Below the pieces are notes generated by a model. It had not been told where the DNA came from. It made no database searches and saw only the letters and a list, made by a program, of their open reading frames with translations. From Ignavibacteriota bacterium (GTDB taxonomy: Bacteria; Bacteroidota; Ignavibacteria; UBA10030; UBA6906), in assembly GCA_016218065.1 (NCBI GenBank), contig JACRFA010000044.1:1-37366 (forward strand): a stretch of DNA of 37,366 nt. Direction: 5' to 3'. Both the position numbers and the translations under genes were made by a program. Of this stretch, positions 22,767-31,617 are shown piece by piece (within the stretch, counting starts at the first letter, position 1; every line of letters begins with the position of its first letter).

Positions 22767-23387
22767 CTACGCGTGTTGTGTCGGTGAGGGCTTGAACGCA
22801 ATGTTGCCGCTCGTGTGATTCACCAGAGCGGCGCGCAGTTCCTCGACTCGCGACAACCGGATTTCGAGCGTCACATGAACCTCCTCGTCGTACACGGTAT
22901 CGACGATTTGTGCGCCGTGCCGGGAGATGACATGCATGACATTGCTGATCTGGTTGTGCGGAAACGTGGCGACGAGCAGTTGCGTCATATACTTCACGAG
23001 TTTCTCGGCGTTCGTCAGCGCCTGATCTGCGGCCTGGGCATACGCACGCACCAGACCGCCGACGCCAAGTTTTGTTCCTCCAAAATATCTGGTAACGACG
23101 ACGAGTACATCCGTGAGCGCCAGTTTGTCGATCGACGCAAGGATGGGTTTGCCCGCACTTCCACCCGGTTCGCCATCATCGTTGAATCGGAATTGACTTC
23201 CTTCTACACCCATTCTGTACGCAAAGCAGTTGTGTGTGGCATCCCAGAATTCCTTACGAACTGCCGCAAGGTACTGCTCGGCATCGTGCTTCGAAGCGAT
23301 TGGGAACGCAGTCGCGAGGAAACGGGAGCCGATGACTTTGATCTCAGCCGTTGACTTCTTTTTGATTGTCGTGTATTCGTCGTGCAC
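22767..23387 (-). CDS. yigZ: YigZ/IMPACT family protein
   Basis: About 206 residues of the YigZ family (related to eukaryotic IMPACT; bacterial function uncertain). The UPF0029 N-terminal domain shows GSRFLATAFPIAS, THNCFAYRMG, FNDDGEPGGSAGKPIL and VVTRYFGGTKLGVGGLVRAYA. The C-terminal domain (about 125-200) is a ferredoxin-like fold (ATFPHNQISNVMHVI...). No ATG fits the expected N-terminus; GTG 23387 gives VHDEYTTIKKKS, which aligns with the family start, while ATG 23441 would add 18 untypical residues. It is divergent from bshA and convergent with ackA. Confidence 0.92.
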   Translation of the reverse strand: MHDEYTTIKKKSTAEIKVIGSRFLATAFPIASKHDAEQYLAAVRKEFWDATHNCFAYRMGVEGSQFRFNDDGEPGGSAGKPILASIDKLALTDVLVVVTRYFGGTKLGVGGLVRAYAQAADQALTNAEKLVKYMTQLLVATFPHNQISNVMHVISRHGAQIVDTVYDEEVHVTLEIRLSRVEELRAALVNHTSGNIAFKPSPTQHA

Positions 23388-23522
23388 GGTGTAAGATAAA
23401 GGGTTTACGACGAAGATGCAGCATTCAGATCGGTGACACATTCGGCATGCGACGCCGTATAGAATTCTGTTGCAGATTATACCTTCACTCACTATCTTCA
23501 TCGGCACAAGGAAACGTCCCCC

Positions 23523-24656
23523 ATGAAAATCGGCATCGTGTGTTACCCAACGTACGGTGGCAGCGGAGTTGTGGCAACAGAGTTGGGCAAAGCACTCGCT
23601 GACAAAGGTCATCAGATTCATTTTATCAGTTACGCCATGCCCATGCGCCTCGAAGCGTACGTGGGCAACATCTTCTACCACGAAGTAGAGATGGCGAACT
23701 ATCCGCTCTTTGAATTTCCGTTGTACACTCCGGCGCTGGCAAGCAAGATGGTCGAGGTTGCGCGGTTCGAGAAGCTCGACCTCATCCATGCCCACTACGC
23801 TATTCCGCATGCGACGAGTGCATTCCTCGCTCGCGAAATCGTCAACAATGGGTTGAAGATCGTCACCACCCTTCACGGCACCGACATCACGCTTGTGGGA
23901 TTGGAGCCGAGCTTTCTTCCGGTGGTAAAGCTGAGCATCGAGCGCAGCGACGGCGTGACGGCGGTATCGCGGTTCTTGCGCGAAAAGACGATCACGAATT
24001 TCGGCATTGACAAAGACATCACGGTCATTCCCAACTTTGTGGATACGGAGAAATACCGGCGGCTGCCCATTGAAGAAGAGTGCAGCAAGTTTTCGCCGAG
24101 AGGTGAACGCGTGCTCGTGCATGTATCGAACTTTCGCGCCGTGAAGCGCGTGCAGGACGTCATCAGGATCTTCAACGAGGTCTTGAAAAAAATCCCGTCT
24201 CGACTCATCCTTGTCGGCGATGGGCCGGAGCGATCAGCATGCGAGTTGCTGGTGCGCGAGTTGGGTATCACGAAGCAGGTGAAATTCCTCGGCAAGCAAC
24301 TTGAACTTGTGCCGATACTCTCGGCCGCCGATTTGTTCCTGATGCCGAGTCAGTCAGAAAGTTTCGGGCTTTCCGCGTTGGAGGCGATGGCATGCGAGGT
24401 GCCGGTTATCTCGTCGAGCGTCGGCGGGTTGCCTGAGCTGCAAGTACACGGAGAGACCGGCTACATTGCCGAGATCGGCGATATCGATCGCATGGCGCGT
24501 TACGCAATCGAGCTTCTCACGAACGAGCCAAAACACAGAACCTTTGCACAGGCCGCACGAAAGCGGGCCACACTATTTGACGTTCACAAGATCGTCAATC
24601 AATATGAAGCACACTACGAACAATGCCTCGCGGGTGAGCTTGCGTTACGAAACTAA
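23523..24656 (+). CDS. bshA: N-acetyl-alpha-D-glucosaminyl L-malate synthase BshA
   Basis: A 377-residue GT4 glycosyltransferase that joins UDP-GlcNAc and L-malate, the first step of bacillithiol synthesis. The diagnostic N-terminus CYPTYGGSGVVATELG is intact, followed by HAHYAIPHATSA, TLHGTDITLVG and IPNFVD. The nucleotide-binding half has VHVSNFRAVKR, VGDGPER and the ESFGLSALEAMACEVPVISS block. The length equals the family norm. ATG 23523 has AAGGA about 10 bases upstream. Bacillithiol is common in Bacteroidota/Ignavibacteria; other bsh genes are not in the window. A cupin gene follows after 20 bases. Confidence 0.94.
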   Translation: MKIGIVCYPTYGGSGVVATELGKALADKGHQIHFISYAMPMRLEAYVGNIFYHEVEMANYPLFEFPLYTPALASKMVEVARFEKLDLIHAHYAIPHATSAFLAREIVNNGLKIVTTLHGTDITLVGLEPSFLPVVKLSIERSDGVTAVSRFLREKTITNFGIDKDITVIPNFVDTEKYRRLPIEEECSKFSPRGERVLVHVSNFRAVKRVQDVIRIFNEVLKKIPSRLILVGDGPERSACELLVRELGITKQVKFLGKQLELVPILSAADLFLMPSQSESFGLSALEAMACEVPVISSSVGGLPELQVHGETGYIAEIGDIDRMARYAIELLTNEPKHRTFAQAARKRATLFDVHKIVNQYEAHYEQCLAGELALRN

Positions 24657-24676
24657 TTGAGGCACAGGGTAGAACC

Positions 24677-24979
24677 ATGATTGATATCGTTCATATAACA
24701 AAATCCAAAAAACCGACCGTCGATGAATTGAAATCCATCCTGAAGAGAGCGGGACTGGAAAGCGATTTGTATTCCGATCGCCCCGGCACGAAGTACGGCA
24801 GACACAAACACGACTTCGACGATTTCATCGTCATCGTTCAGGGCCAGATGAAGATTGGCACCGATCAGGGTGAGTGGTTGATGAAACCCGGTGACAGGCT
24901 TGACCTTCCGAAGAACACGGTTCACTGGGCGGAAATGGTGGGCAAAGAAGAAGTGCAATACCTGAGCGCAGCAAAGTAA
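24677..24979 (+). CDS. small cupin-domain protein (100 aa)
   Basis: A single-domain cupin of 100 residues. The first metal-binding motif is KYGRHKHDFDDFIVIVQGQM (His residues near 43 and 45, Asp/Glu position changed) and the second is LPKNTVHWAEMVG (PxNxxHW). Cupins of this size serve as metal-binding isomerases, oxygenases or sensors; the substrate cannot be told. It follows bshA by 20 bases on the same strand and is likely co-transcribed with it. Confidence 0.82.
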   Translation: MIDIVHITKSKKPTVDELKSILKRAGLESDLYSDRPGTKYGRHKHDFDDFIVIVQGQMKIGTDQGEWLMKPGDRLDLPKNTVHWAEMVGKEEVQYLSAAK

Positions 24980-24999
24980 TCGGTTGAGATCAGCGGCGA

Positions 25000-25548
25000 C
25001 TACAACACTCGTCTTCTCACAATCCTGTCGATCAATGCAAGCATGCCGATCACTACCGTTGCCATCGCGGCGACTTTCATACTGCTATGCCTGAATACGA
25101 ACGGCAGGTACGTCTCCAACGTCAATGTCAGTGCGTCAATCGCTGATCGCAAGTGTAGGCTCATTGAATCGGTGAATGAGTTCACAACAGTGCGCGACTC
25201 GGCGAATTGCTCCATGCTCACGGCGCCCGTCAACACAAACGCCGTAAGCATAATGCCGAGGACGATCATCAATCCAAATACATACGCCATGTTCTCGATT
25301 GCCTTGAACAAGAAAGGCGAACGCGGCGCGATGCTCAGCTTCGTCATCACCCGCGACGAAAAATCCGATGCCAGGCGCTCCGTCGGCAAGCTGCGAAGTC
25401 CTCTGTCCAGTTGAGTTAGCGAGAAATGCGCCGACGAGCAGACTCTGCACGTCAGCAGGTGTTGCCGCACAGCCGCCGATTCAGTTGCATCCAATCGACT
25501 GTCAACATACATCTGCAGAAGTTCATCGCGAACATGTTCACTGCTCAT
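25000..25548 (-). CDS. anti-sigma factor, zinc-finger transmembrane type
   Basis: A 182-residue anti-sigma factor. The N-terminal zinc-binding domain carries HLLTCRVC (His30, Cys34, Cys37), the HxxxCxxC signature of zf-HC2 proteins that bind and hold an ECF sigma factor. One membrane helix lies at about 90-112 (YVFGLMIVLGIMLTAFVLTG) and a second near the C-terminus (about 160-177). ATG 25548 overlaps the sigma factor stop (ATGA). The C-terminal region between the helices would face the periplasm or envelope and receive the signal. Confidence 0.9.
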   Translation of the reverse strand: MSSEHVRDELLQMYVDSRLDATESAAVRQHLLTCRVCSSAHFSLTQLDRGLRSLPTERLASDFSSRVMTKLSIAPRSPFLFKAIENMAYVFGLMIVLGIMLTAFVLTGAVSMEQFAESRTVVNSFTDSMSLHLRSAIDALTLTLETYLPFVFRHSSMKVAAMATVVIGMLALIDRIVRRRVL

Positions 25549-26117
25549 ACCAGTTCTCCTCGTAGTCGTGCTTGCACGCGCTCACGCAGCAGCGCCCTTC
25601 CACGAAACAAATTCGTCTTGATGGTGCCGAGCGGGAGATTGAGGACGGTGGTCATTTCCTCATAGCTCATTTCTTCAAGATAGAAGAGCGTTATGGCTGT
25701 CCGGAATTTTTCCGGCAGCATCTCGACCTCATCGCGTAAGATGGCCCGGTACTCTTCATTTTCTAGTCGAATGTCCGAAGCAACATCCTCATCATCGACA
25801 AACGTGTTGGCGACCAGCGAACTTTGAACGTCCATGCTCTCGGGCCGCTGGCGCTTGCGGGTCACTTTCGTCATGCAGACGTTATACACAATCCGATACA
25901 GCCATGTGCTGAACCTCGCGTCGCCTCTAAACTGACCCAGATTTCTGTACGCACGCATAAAGCCATCCTGCACAGATTCTTCAGCCTCGTGTCGATCGCC
26001 GATCACCCTCACCGCCAGCGTGAACGCCTTGTCCTTGTGGCGGTCAACTAGAAGGGCGAATTTGCGTGCATCGCCCCGCCGGATATGTTCGATGATCTCG
26101 TCGTCCGTTAGATTCAA
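25545..26117 (-). CDS. RNA polymerase ECF sigma factor
   Basis: A 190-residue ECF sigma-70. Region 2 spans about residues 20-92 (LVDRHKDKAFTLAVRVIGDRHEAEE, QDGFMRAYRNL, FSTWLYRIVYNVC), and region 4 about 128-185 (MLPEKFRTAITLFYLEEMS, YEEMTTVLNLPLGTIKTNLFRGR). The start is TTG 26117, with AGG 7 bases upstream; no ATG fits. Immediately upstream is a TGAAAC-N18-GTCTAA promoter with a twin facing the other way, so it probably drives itself and the divergent membrane protein. It is coupled to its anti-sigma factor. Confidence 0.95.
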   Translation of the reverse strand: MNLTDDEIIEHIRRGDARKFALLVDRHKDKAFTLAVRVIGDRHEAEESVQDGFMRAYRNLGQFRGDARFSTWLYRIVYNVCMTKVTRKRQRPESMDVQSSLVANTFVDDEDVASDIRLENEEYRAILRDEVEMLPEKFRTAITLFYLEEMSYEEMTTVLNLPLGTIKTNLFRGRALLRERVQARLRGELV

Positions 26118-26141
26118 TACTTGACCTGGTCGCTTTGTACG

Positions 26142-26171
26142 TTAGACCACGACATGAAGCGATTTGTTTCA
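26142..26171 (-). promoter_or_regulatory. predicted ECF promoter for the sigma/anti-sigma operon
   Basis: On the minus strand TGAAAC (26171-26166) is followed after 18 bases by GTCTAA (26147-26142). The end is 25 bases upstream of the TTG start of the sigma gene. The -35 TGAAAC is the typical ECF type (as for SigW). Its exact match to the promoter on the other strand suggests recognition by the same sigma factor. Confidence 0.6.
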
Positions 26172-26202
26172 CAAAAATCCTATTCTGAGAGATCGGAAAA
26201 TG

Positions 26203-26232
26203 TGAAACCCACTGCGAATCCCTGAAGTCTAA
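26203..26232 (+). promoter_or_regulatory. predicted ECF promoter for the small membrane protein
   Basis: TGAAAC (26203-26208), an 18-base spacer and GTCTAA (26227-26232), identical in boxes and spacing to the promoter at 26142-26171. It ends 46 bases upstream of the ATG at 26278, leaving a leader of about 35-40 bases. Confidence 0.6.
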
Positions 26233-26277
26233 GTCAACAGAAGTCAGGAAACTGCCACACTCAACGAAGGAGCTATC

Positions 26278-26634
26278 ATGGAAGACCTCGCACCGGTGTT
26301 CGGAATCGTATTCATGTTCACCACAATCGCGCTTATCTGGGGATCGATCATCTTCACCCGACACAAAGAGCGCATGACGATGATCGACAGAGGACTGAAA
26401 GCTGAAGACATCAAATCACTCTACGAGCGCCATACGTTTCAAGTCAGTCCCCTCTCGTCGCTCAAATGGGGAATGGTTCTCGTCTGCATCGGACTCGCCA
26501 TTCTCGTCGGCATGTGGATGCACCAAGTATTATTGTTTGAAGAAGGGATATTCTTCGGACTCATTGCAGCATTTGGCGGCCTGGGTCTGGTTCTCTTCTA
26601 CTTCATTGCCGAGAGAAAAGCAAAGCACCTGTAG
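26278..26634 (+). CDS. small membrane protein, DUF6249-like (118 aa)
   Basis: A 118-residue protein with an N-terminal helix (about 5-27), a cytoplasmic RHKERMTMIDRGLKAEDIKSL segment, and two C-terminal helices (about 63-82 and 88-110). The KERMxMIDRG motif fits short membrane proteins of the DUF6249 type, which occur next to ECF sigma factors. GGAG lies 7 bases before ATG 26278. It is divergent from the sigma gene and shares its promoter type, so it is probably part of the regulon and may belong to the envelope-stress response. Function unknown. Confidence 0.85.
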   Translation: MEDLAPVFGIVFMFTTIALIWGSIIFTRHKERMTMIDRGLKAEDIKSLYERHTFQVSPLSSLKWGMVLVCIGLAILVGMWMHQVLLFEEGIFFGLIAAFGGLGLVLFYFIAERKAKHL

Positions 26635-26642
26635 CTATCACA

Positions 26643-27278
26643 TCAGTTGGAGCCTTCGCGAGTCGGGGGCTTCAGCTGAAGCCGGCGAAAATCTTCCGGC
26701 GTCATGCCATAGTACACCAGGTCAATCGGAGTCCGCTCTTTTCCGCGCACGACATCGTTGCGCAACACACCCTCGAGCAAAAAGCCGCAACGCTCCGCGA
26801 CGCGTCTGCTGGCGACATTCTGAACCGAACATCGAAGCTGAAGTTTTTCCAGCAGCAGCCACTCAAATGCAAACGGCAAGAGCATTGCAACGCTCGCCGA
26901 CATGATTCCCTTCCCCTCACACTCCCGAACAACAAAATAGCCGATGTCGGCTTTAGGGACAGCCCAGAGAAGATCTTTGAAACAGACTTCGCCCGCGTAG
27001 GATTTCGTCGCCTTGTCCCAAACGCCGAAGAAGAAAGCGTTTCGCTTCTTCCAAAGTTGTGCCCGTTCGTGAATGAAAGTCTCGGCGCTCTTGACATCGA
27101 CGATCTGACTGACGCGTGCAGGAAAATCGTCGATGAGTCTGTCGCGATTCGCCCGGTACACTTCGACAAGCAGGCGCGCATCCGAAGGCACATATTGACG
27201 CGCAAGCAGCCTCTCGGATTCCCAGGTCGCAGGAAGTGAGAAGGACGCTTCATCACGTTCATTGGCCACGTCACTCAT
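26643..27278 (-). CDS. GNAT acetyltransferase, RimJ/RimL type
   Basis: A 211-residue GNAT of the RimJ/RimL-like group, which transfer acetyl from acetyl-CoA to an amine such as a protein N-terminus or small molecule. Seen: WESERLLARQYVPSDA at the start, the IGYFVVRECEGKGIMSASVAMLL acetyl-CoA-binding region (the pyrophosphate loop reads CEGKGI), and SVQNVASRRVAERCGFLLEG, the standard NxxSxRVxEKxGF block. ATG 27278 overlaps the upstream glycosyltransferase by eight bases. It closes the minus-strand run from mnmA; its end is 8 bases from the convergent membrane protein. Substrate unknown. Confidence 0.9.
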   Translation of the reverse strand: MSDVANERDEASFSLPATWESERLLARQYVPSDARLLVEVYRANRDRLIDDFPARVSQIVDVKSAETFIHERAQLWKKRNAFFFGVWDKATKSYAGEVCFKDLLWAVPKADIGYFVVRECEGKGIMSASVAMLLPFAFEWLLLEKLQLRCSVQNVASRRVAERCGFLLEGVLRNDVVRGKERTPIDLVYYGMTPEDFRRLQLKPPTREGSN

Positions 27279-28488
27279 GTTTTTCACCGAATGAAATGAC
27301 CCGGCTGAGTAATGGCGAAGCAACAATCAGCAGAAGCGGAATTAGCGGCATAGAGTATCTCGCCCACCCGACAATGAAGACATTGACAGCAATGTAGTAC
27401 AGCACGAGCGCAGAGATAGGAATGACCCGCCTTCTCTCTTTTCCATCCAACCGAATGTACGAAACCACGCCTGCAATGAGTAGTGCAAACTGCAGGATGC
27501 CAAAGAAGATCGACTTCGCCAAAGATTCACTCAGATACCAGAATGTGAAAAAGTTTGCCGCCACCTTTTTCGCCAGCGATGTCGGATTGGAGAGGTACTG
27601 CTCAGTCGCGTGCGAGATAAGCGTTCTGTCGCCCTCGACACTCTCCCACTGCAATCCCGACGGCGCCAGAAGAGAATCGGCGCGATGGAATCCTCGCTGC
27701 CAATAGTCAAGTATTGTGTTGTATGCCGAAGGCCAATCTTCCCCGATCACATCTCCTTGTATGAGATTGAAGCCCAACGATGTGTTCACAAGAAGCACAT
27801 CGTTTGCCGCGCGATAATTTCTGAGCGTCCAGGGAAGTATGACCAATCCCGCAATGATGAGGGGAAGAATTGCAACATACCACCGACGCTTCTCCAGCCG
27901 AACAATCATCAACACTCCGACAACGAACGGAAAAAGCAGCAGCAGCGGTTTTACTAAGCACGAGACGCCAATGGCGATGCCTGTGAGGATTGCTCGCATG
28001 CGGTTGGGTCGCTCAAAGAGCAACGTCATTGTCAGCACAACAACGCAGAGAAGCAGCGTGTTCGTTGACTCCACCCAAATGCGCGCGGTGTACCAGAGCG
28101 CAATCGGATGAAACGCATAAAGCAATTGCGCGGTCAACGCTGCTCTTCGCCGAAAGAACTTCGAGGCTACGACGACGACAAGATATGATGTGAGAGAATG
28201 GAAGAACGCCTGCAGAATCTGAACAGCCGTCAGCGAGAAATGGCCGACAAGCTTGAACAGCGCAGCGAGGAGAAACGGATACAACGGCGCTCGTTCAAAC
28301 ACCGGCGGGCCATCCGCTGAATATGCATATCCGTTGCCGTCGGCAATGCTAAGTCCGAGTTCGCCGAAGCGATCAGGATCGATGTGTGCCCGCTGCGAAT
28401 CGGCAATGATCGGAAAGACGACGAGCGAAAAGACGAGCGCGGCAGCAAATGCGAGGAGGGCGATCTTTTGCTCCGTGGTTATTTGCAT
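27271..28488 (-). CDS. GT-C glycosyltransferase, family 39-like
   Basis: A 405-residue integral membrane protein with about ten hydrophobic helices, typical of the GT39/ArnT class that use polyprenyl-phosphate sugars to modify lipids or proteins at the periplasmic face. The first outer loop has DPDRFGELGLSIADGNGYAYSADGPPVFERAPLYPFLLA (split over residues 38-75): an acidic site followed by the RAPLYP element common to the class. Later parts include LVKPLLLLFPF and ILPWTLRNYR. It starts 9 bases after the oxidoreductase gene and overlaps the acetyltransferase. Acceptor and sugar cannot be read. Confidence 0.88.
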   Translation of the reverse strand: MQITTEQKIALLAFAAALVFSLVVFPIIADSQRAHIDPDRFGELGLSIADGNGYAYSADGPPVFERAPLYPFLLAALFKLVGHFSLTAVQILQAFFHSLTSYLVVVVASKFFRRRAALTAQLLYAFHPIALWYTARIWVESTNTLLLCVVVLTMTLLFERPNRMRAILTGIAIGVSCLVKPLLLLFPFVVGVLMIVRLEKRRWYVAILPLIIAGLVILPWTLRNYRAANDVLLVNTSLGFNLIQGDVIGEDWPSAYNTILDYWQRGFHRADSLLAPSGLQWESVEGDRTLISHATEQYLSNPTSLAKKVAANFFTFWYLSESLAKSIFFGILQFALLIAGVVSYIRLDGKERRRVIPISALVLYYIAVNVFIVGWARYSMPLIPLLLIVASPLLSRVISFGEKHE

Positions 28489-28497
28489 AAGCTTGCG

Positions 28498-29469
28498 TCA
28501 GATTGGATCGGCACTCGACTCGATTTGCTCGATGAGCTGAAGATTCTTTAGCGAATTCTCCGCATCGAGAAACGGCCTGAACTGTTCTTTGATACACTGG
28601 GCGAAATACTCCAGCTCGCGCACATACGCATTCTCCGCCGGAAATTTCTCGACGTAGTGCTTGTCGTGGCCGAGCAGGTGAATGGTGAGCACGTTTGGCA
28701 GCACGCGCCCGGAGAGCGACACAGGCGAGTAGATCGATCCTTTCTCGCCCGACAGTAAGTAGTAGTTCGCATCTGTTGAATAGCCGGCAATCATCGTCGC
28801 CACGACGCCACCGGCGTCGTATGTCGCATGAGCAAACACATCGAGACCGTCGTTGCGGCGATGCAGTACGGCGTTCAGCAGCCGCGGTTCTGAGTCGGTG
28901 ATGAATCGAATCCAATCAACGCCATACACACCGAGATCGCGCAAGCAGCCGCCGCCAAGATTTTTCTCTAACCGGAATCCATCATGTCCACGATTGGCAA
29001 TGTTATGCGACCAGGCGAATGTCATGTATCGGAGTTTGCCGATCGTTCCCTCGTCGACGATCTCCTTCGCTCTGTTGTGAACGCGCTTGAAGCGATACAT
29101 GAATCCTTCCATGAACAGCACATTGCTTGCTTCGCACGCAGCCTTCATCAACTCAAGCTCTCGTGAGCTGACTGCGGCGGGTTTCTCGACAAGCACGTGC
29201 TTGCCGGCCCGTGCAGCCTTAAGCGTGTACTCACAATGCAAATGCTGCGGCAGCGGAATGTACACTGCATCGATTTCCGGATCAGCAAGAAGATCGTCGT
29301 AGGCGCCATATCGTTTCGGAATGCTGCCCTCGTCTGCGAAGCGGTGTGCCTTCTCGATGCTTCGACTTGCGACGGCTGCGAGTTGCAGATGCTCGAACTT
29401 CTGTCCACAGAGGAACCGCGCGACGGAGGCTGTTCCCAGTATCCCGACGCTTACACGCTGGCCCGTCAC
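28498..29469 (-). CDS. Gfo/Idh/MocA family oxidoreductase
   Basis: A 323-residue NAD(P)-dependent oxidoreductase, usually acting on sugars, inositols or sugar nucleotides. The Rossmann start is VGILGTASVARFL (GxGxxA form, with the second Gly changed to Thr), followed by AVYIPLPQHLHCEYTLKAARAGKHVLVEKPAAVS, with the catalytic EKP lysine near residue 96, and GGGCLRDLGVYGVDWIRFI. The C-terminal beta-sheet domain occupies 120-300. The start is GTG 29469, overlapping the SulP stop as GTGA. Its placement ahead of a GT-C gene hints at sugar modification. Confidence 0.92.
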   Translation of the reverse strand: MTGQRVSVGILGTASVARFLCGQKFEHLQLAAVASRSIEKAHRFADEGSIPKRYGAYDDLLADPEIDAVYIPLPQHLHCEYTLKAARAGKHVLVEKPAAVSSRELELMKAACEASNVLFMEGFMYRFKRVHNRAKEIVDEGTIGKLRYMTFAWSHNIANRGHDGFRLEKNLGGGCLRDLGVYGVDWIRFITDSEPRLLNAVLHRRNDGLDVFAHATYDAGGVVATMIAGYSTDANYYLLSGEKGSIYSPVSLSGRVLPNVLTIHLLGHDKHYVEKFPAENAYVRELEYFAQCIKEQFRPFLDAENSLKNLQLIEQIESSADPI

Positions 29470-31598
29470 GCTCGCACCGTTGAAGTGACCGGTTCTGTGC
29501 CCAGCTCGTGGGCGAGGAGATCGAACACGTCATGCGCTTCCTTCGCGTGCCGGAGTTGTTCAATCACGCCCGGACGTTTTAATGCGCGGCCAAGCAACGA
29601 GAGCGTTTGCAGATATTCATTGTTCTCATTGTGAGCAGCGATCATAAAAACCAGATCGACCGGCTTGCCATCGAGCGTTTCGTACGGAATTGGCTCCTCG
29701 AGCCGCGCGAAGACAATCACGATCTTCCCCGCGGAGCCGGAGCGTGCATGCGGAACAGCGATGCCCTTATCAAGTCCGGTTGAGCCTGATTCTTCTCTCT
29801 CCCATAACTCGTCGAGAAACGCTGCTTTGTTGCTGATGTAGCCATGCTTGTTTGCGCGTTCCACCATCTTCGTGAACAACTCCTCCTTCGTCACCACGGG
29901 CAGGTTCAGCAAAATCAAATCCTGCGACACGTACTTGCCAAGGTGCATGCGCTCAACTTCGCCGGTCGCGTAGCTCACTGCATACTGAATTGCCTGGTGT
30001 AGATCAGGCGCAAAGTTGCCGACGCCGATCTTGGTCGTTACGCCCAGCCGATGCAGAACGGAGCGGACGTCCTTGCGCAAGCCGGCAATGATCAGCTTCT
30101 TCTTGTCCCTGTTCAGCCGGTCAACGATGTCTTCGATTGCAAGTGCGCCGGTGGCATCGATCACAGGAACGTTCTCCATATTCAGAACAACAACTTTGAA
30201 ATCCGTCGCCGCTTCGATTTCTCTGACAAAATTCTTCGCCGCGCCGAAGAAGAGCGGTCCTTCCACGTCGAACGCGACAATCCTATTCTTGCGCAGAGTT
30301 TCCTCCTGTTCGCTCGGCAGACGATCAGCATGCTTCTCGTCGAGCATGTTCGTCATCCCCAGCTCACTCATGCGGTACACAAAGAGAAATCCCGCGAGCG
30401 CGAAGCCGACCAGCACGGCAGTGATCAGATCGGACACGACGGTAATCACCATGGTCGCGACCATGACGATTGCATCAGGACGTGGAGTCTTGGGGAGGAG
30501 CTTCAACGGTTCCCACTCAAACATTCCGATCGCTGTCATCATCAGCACGGCAGCCAGAACCACAAGCGGAATGGTCGCAACCAGCGGAGAGAAGAGCAGC
30601 ATAACGCACACGAGAACCACCGCGTGAAACATGCCGGAGATTTTCGTCACGCCTCCCGCTCTGATGTTTACGTTCGTGCGCACGATGGCGCCGGTGCCCG
30701 CTATTCCGCCGAACAATCCGGCAATAAAGTTTGCTGTTCCCTGCCCGATCAATTCGCGATTGCTATTGTGTCGATCTCCCGTAACGCTATCCGCGACGAC
30801 TGAGGCAAGCAGTGTTTCCAACGCGCCGAGCAGCGAGATCGTGAGTCCGGCAGGAAAGAGCCTCGACCACGTCTGCCAATCGTTCGACGGGAAGCTCGGA
30901 AGCGAGAATGATCGCGGAATTTCGCCGATCAAATTCAACGACGATGCAAACGAGAGAGAGAAGTTGGCGGGATCAATCGCGACGCGCAGCCAATCCCATT
31001 GCGAGTAGAGCAAGGCCGAAACCGCAGTGCCGACCACAAGCCCGATGAGCGCCTTGGGGAGATTCTTGTGAACGTACGGCGCGGCGATAATCACGGCGAG
31101 CGTAATCAGGCCAATTACCGGCGCTCCCGCGAACAGGTTGAGTTGTTGCGTGAAGATGAGAATCGCGATGCCGTTCGTGAACCCGACGATAACGGGATAC
31201 GGGATGAACGAAATGAATCGTCCGGCCTTGATGAAGCCGTAGAGAATCTGCAGCAAGCCGGCGATGAGACAAGCGCCGAGCAGCGCATCGGCGCCGCCGT
31301 ATTGGATGTACATCTGCGTGAGAATCACGGTCATGCCGCCGGTGGGGCCGGTAATCTGGCGCTGCGTTCCTCCAAACAACGACGCCAGAAAGCCCGTGAA
31401 GATCGCGCCGTACAATCCGGCTACCGCGCCACGCGGATCGCCGTTGTACGCGAGAATGCCAAAGCCAAGCGCGAGCGGCAGCGCAACGATCGCCGAGGTC
31501 AAGCCGCCGACCAGATCGCCCTTGATGTGCTGAAAAGTGAACTTGAAGGTCTCCGCAAACTCAAACTCGCGGAGGTACTCTTTGAAGGAAATGTCCAT
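29466..31598 (-). CDS. SulP anion transporter fused to STAS and PTS EIIA domains
   Basis: A 710-residue three-part protein. Residues 1-420: SulP transporter with 10 or more helices (TSAIVALPLALGFGI, ITGPTGGMTVILTQ, LIGQGTANFIAGLFGG). Residues about 435-540: STAS (VVVLNMENVPVIDATGALAI). Residues about 560-700: PTS EIIA of the fructose/Ntr type, with the phosphorylatable His617 in GIAVPHARSG. SulP proteins move bicarbonate or sulfate with sodium or protons; the EIIA part would let the phosphotransferase state gate it. Substrate undecided. ATG 31598 is preferred: the alternative TTG 31634 would put the start inside a perfect hairpin. It follows mnmA and overlaps the oxidoreductase. Confidence 0.9.
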   Translation of the reverse strand: MDISFKEYLREFEFAETFKFTFQHIKGDLVGGLTSAIVALPLALGFGILAYNGDPRGAVAGLYGAIFTGFLASLFGGTQRQITGPTGGMTVILTQMYIQYGGADALLGACLIAGLLQILYGFIKAGRFISFIPYPVIVGFTNGIAILIFTQQLNLFAGAPVIGLITLAVIIAAPYVHKNLPKALIGLVVGTAVSALLYSQWDWLRVAIDPANFSLSFASSLNLIGEIPRSFSLPSFPSNDWQTWSRLFPAGLTISLLGALETLLASVVADSVTGDRHNSNRELIGQGTANFIAGLFGGIAGTGAIVRTNVNIRAGGVTKISGMFHAVVLVCVMLLFSPLVATIPLVVLAAVLMMTAIGMFEWEPLKLLPKTPRPDAIVMVATMVITVVSDLITAVLVGFALAGFLFVYRMSELGMTNMLDEKHADRLPSEQEETLRKNRIVAFDVEGPLFFGAAKNFVREIEAATDFKVVVLNMENVPVIDATGALAIEDIVDRLNRDKKKLIIAGLRKDVRSVLHRLGVTTKIGVGNFAPDLHQAIQYAVSYATGEVERMHLGKYVSQDLILLNLPVVTKEELFTKMVERANKHGYISNKAAFLDELWEREESGSTGLDKGIAVPHARSGSAGKIVIVFARLEEPIPYETLDGKPVDLVFMIAAHNENNEYLQTLSLLGRALKRPGVIEQLRHAKEAHDVFDLLAHELGTEPVTSTVRA

Positions 31599-31617
31599 CG
31601 TCTCAAGAAAAATGGAA

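Noticed and set aside
22767-24122. A 451-residue continuous minus-strand frame as a single gene
   Set aside because: Only its last ~206 residues are YigZ-like; the rest is antisense to bshA.
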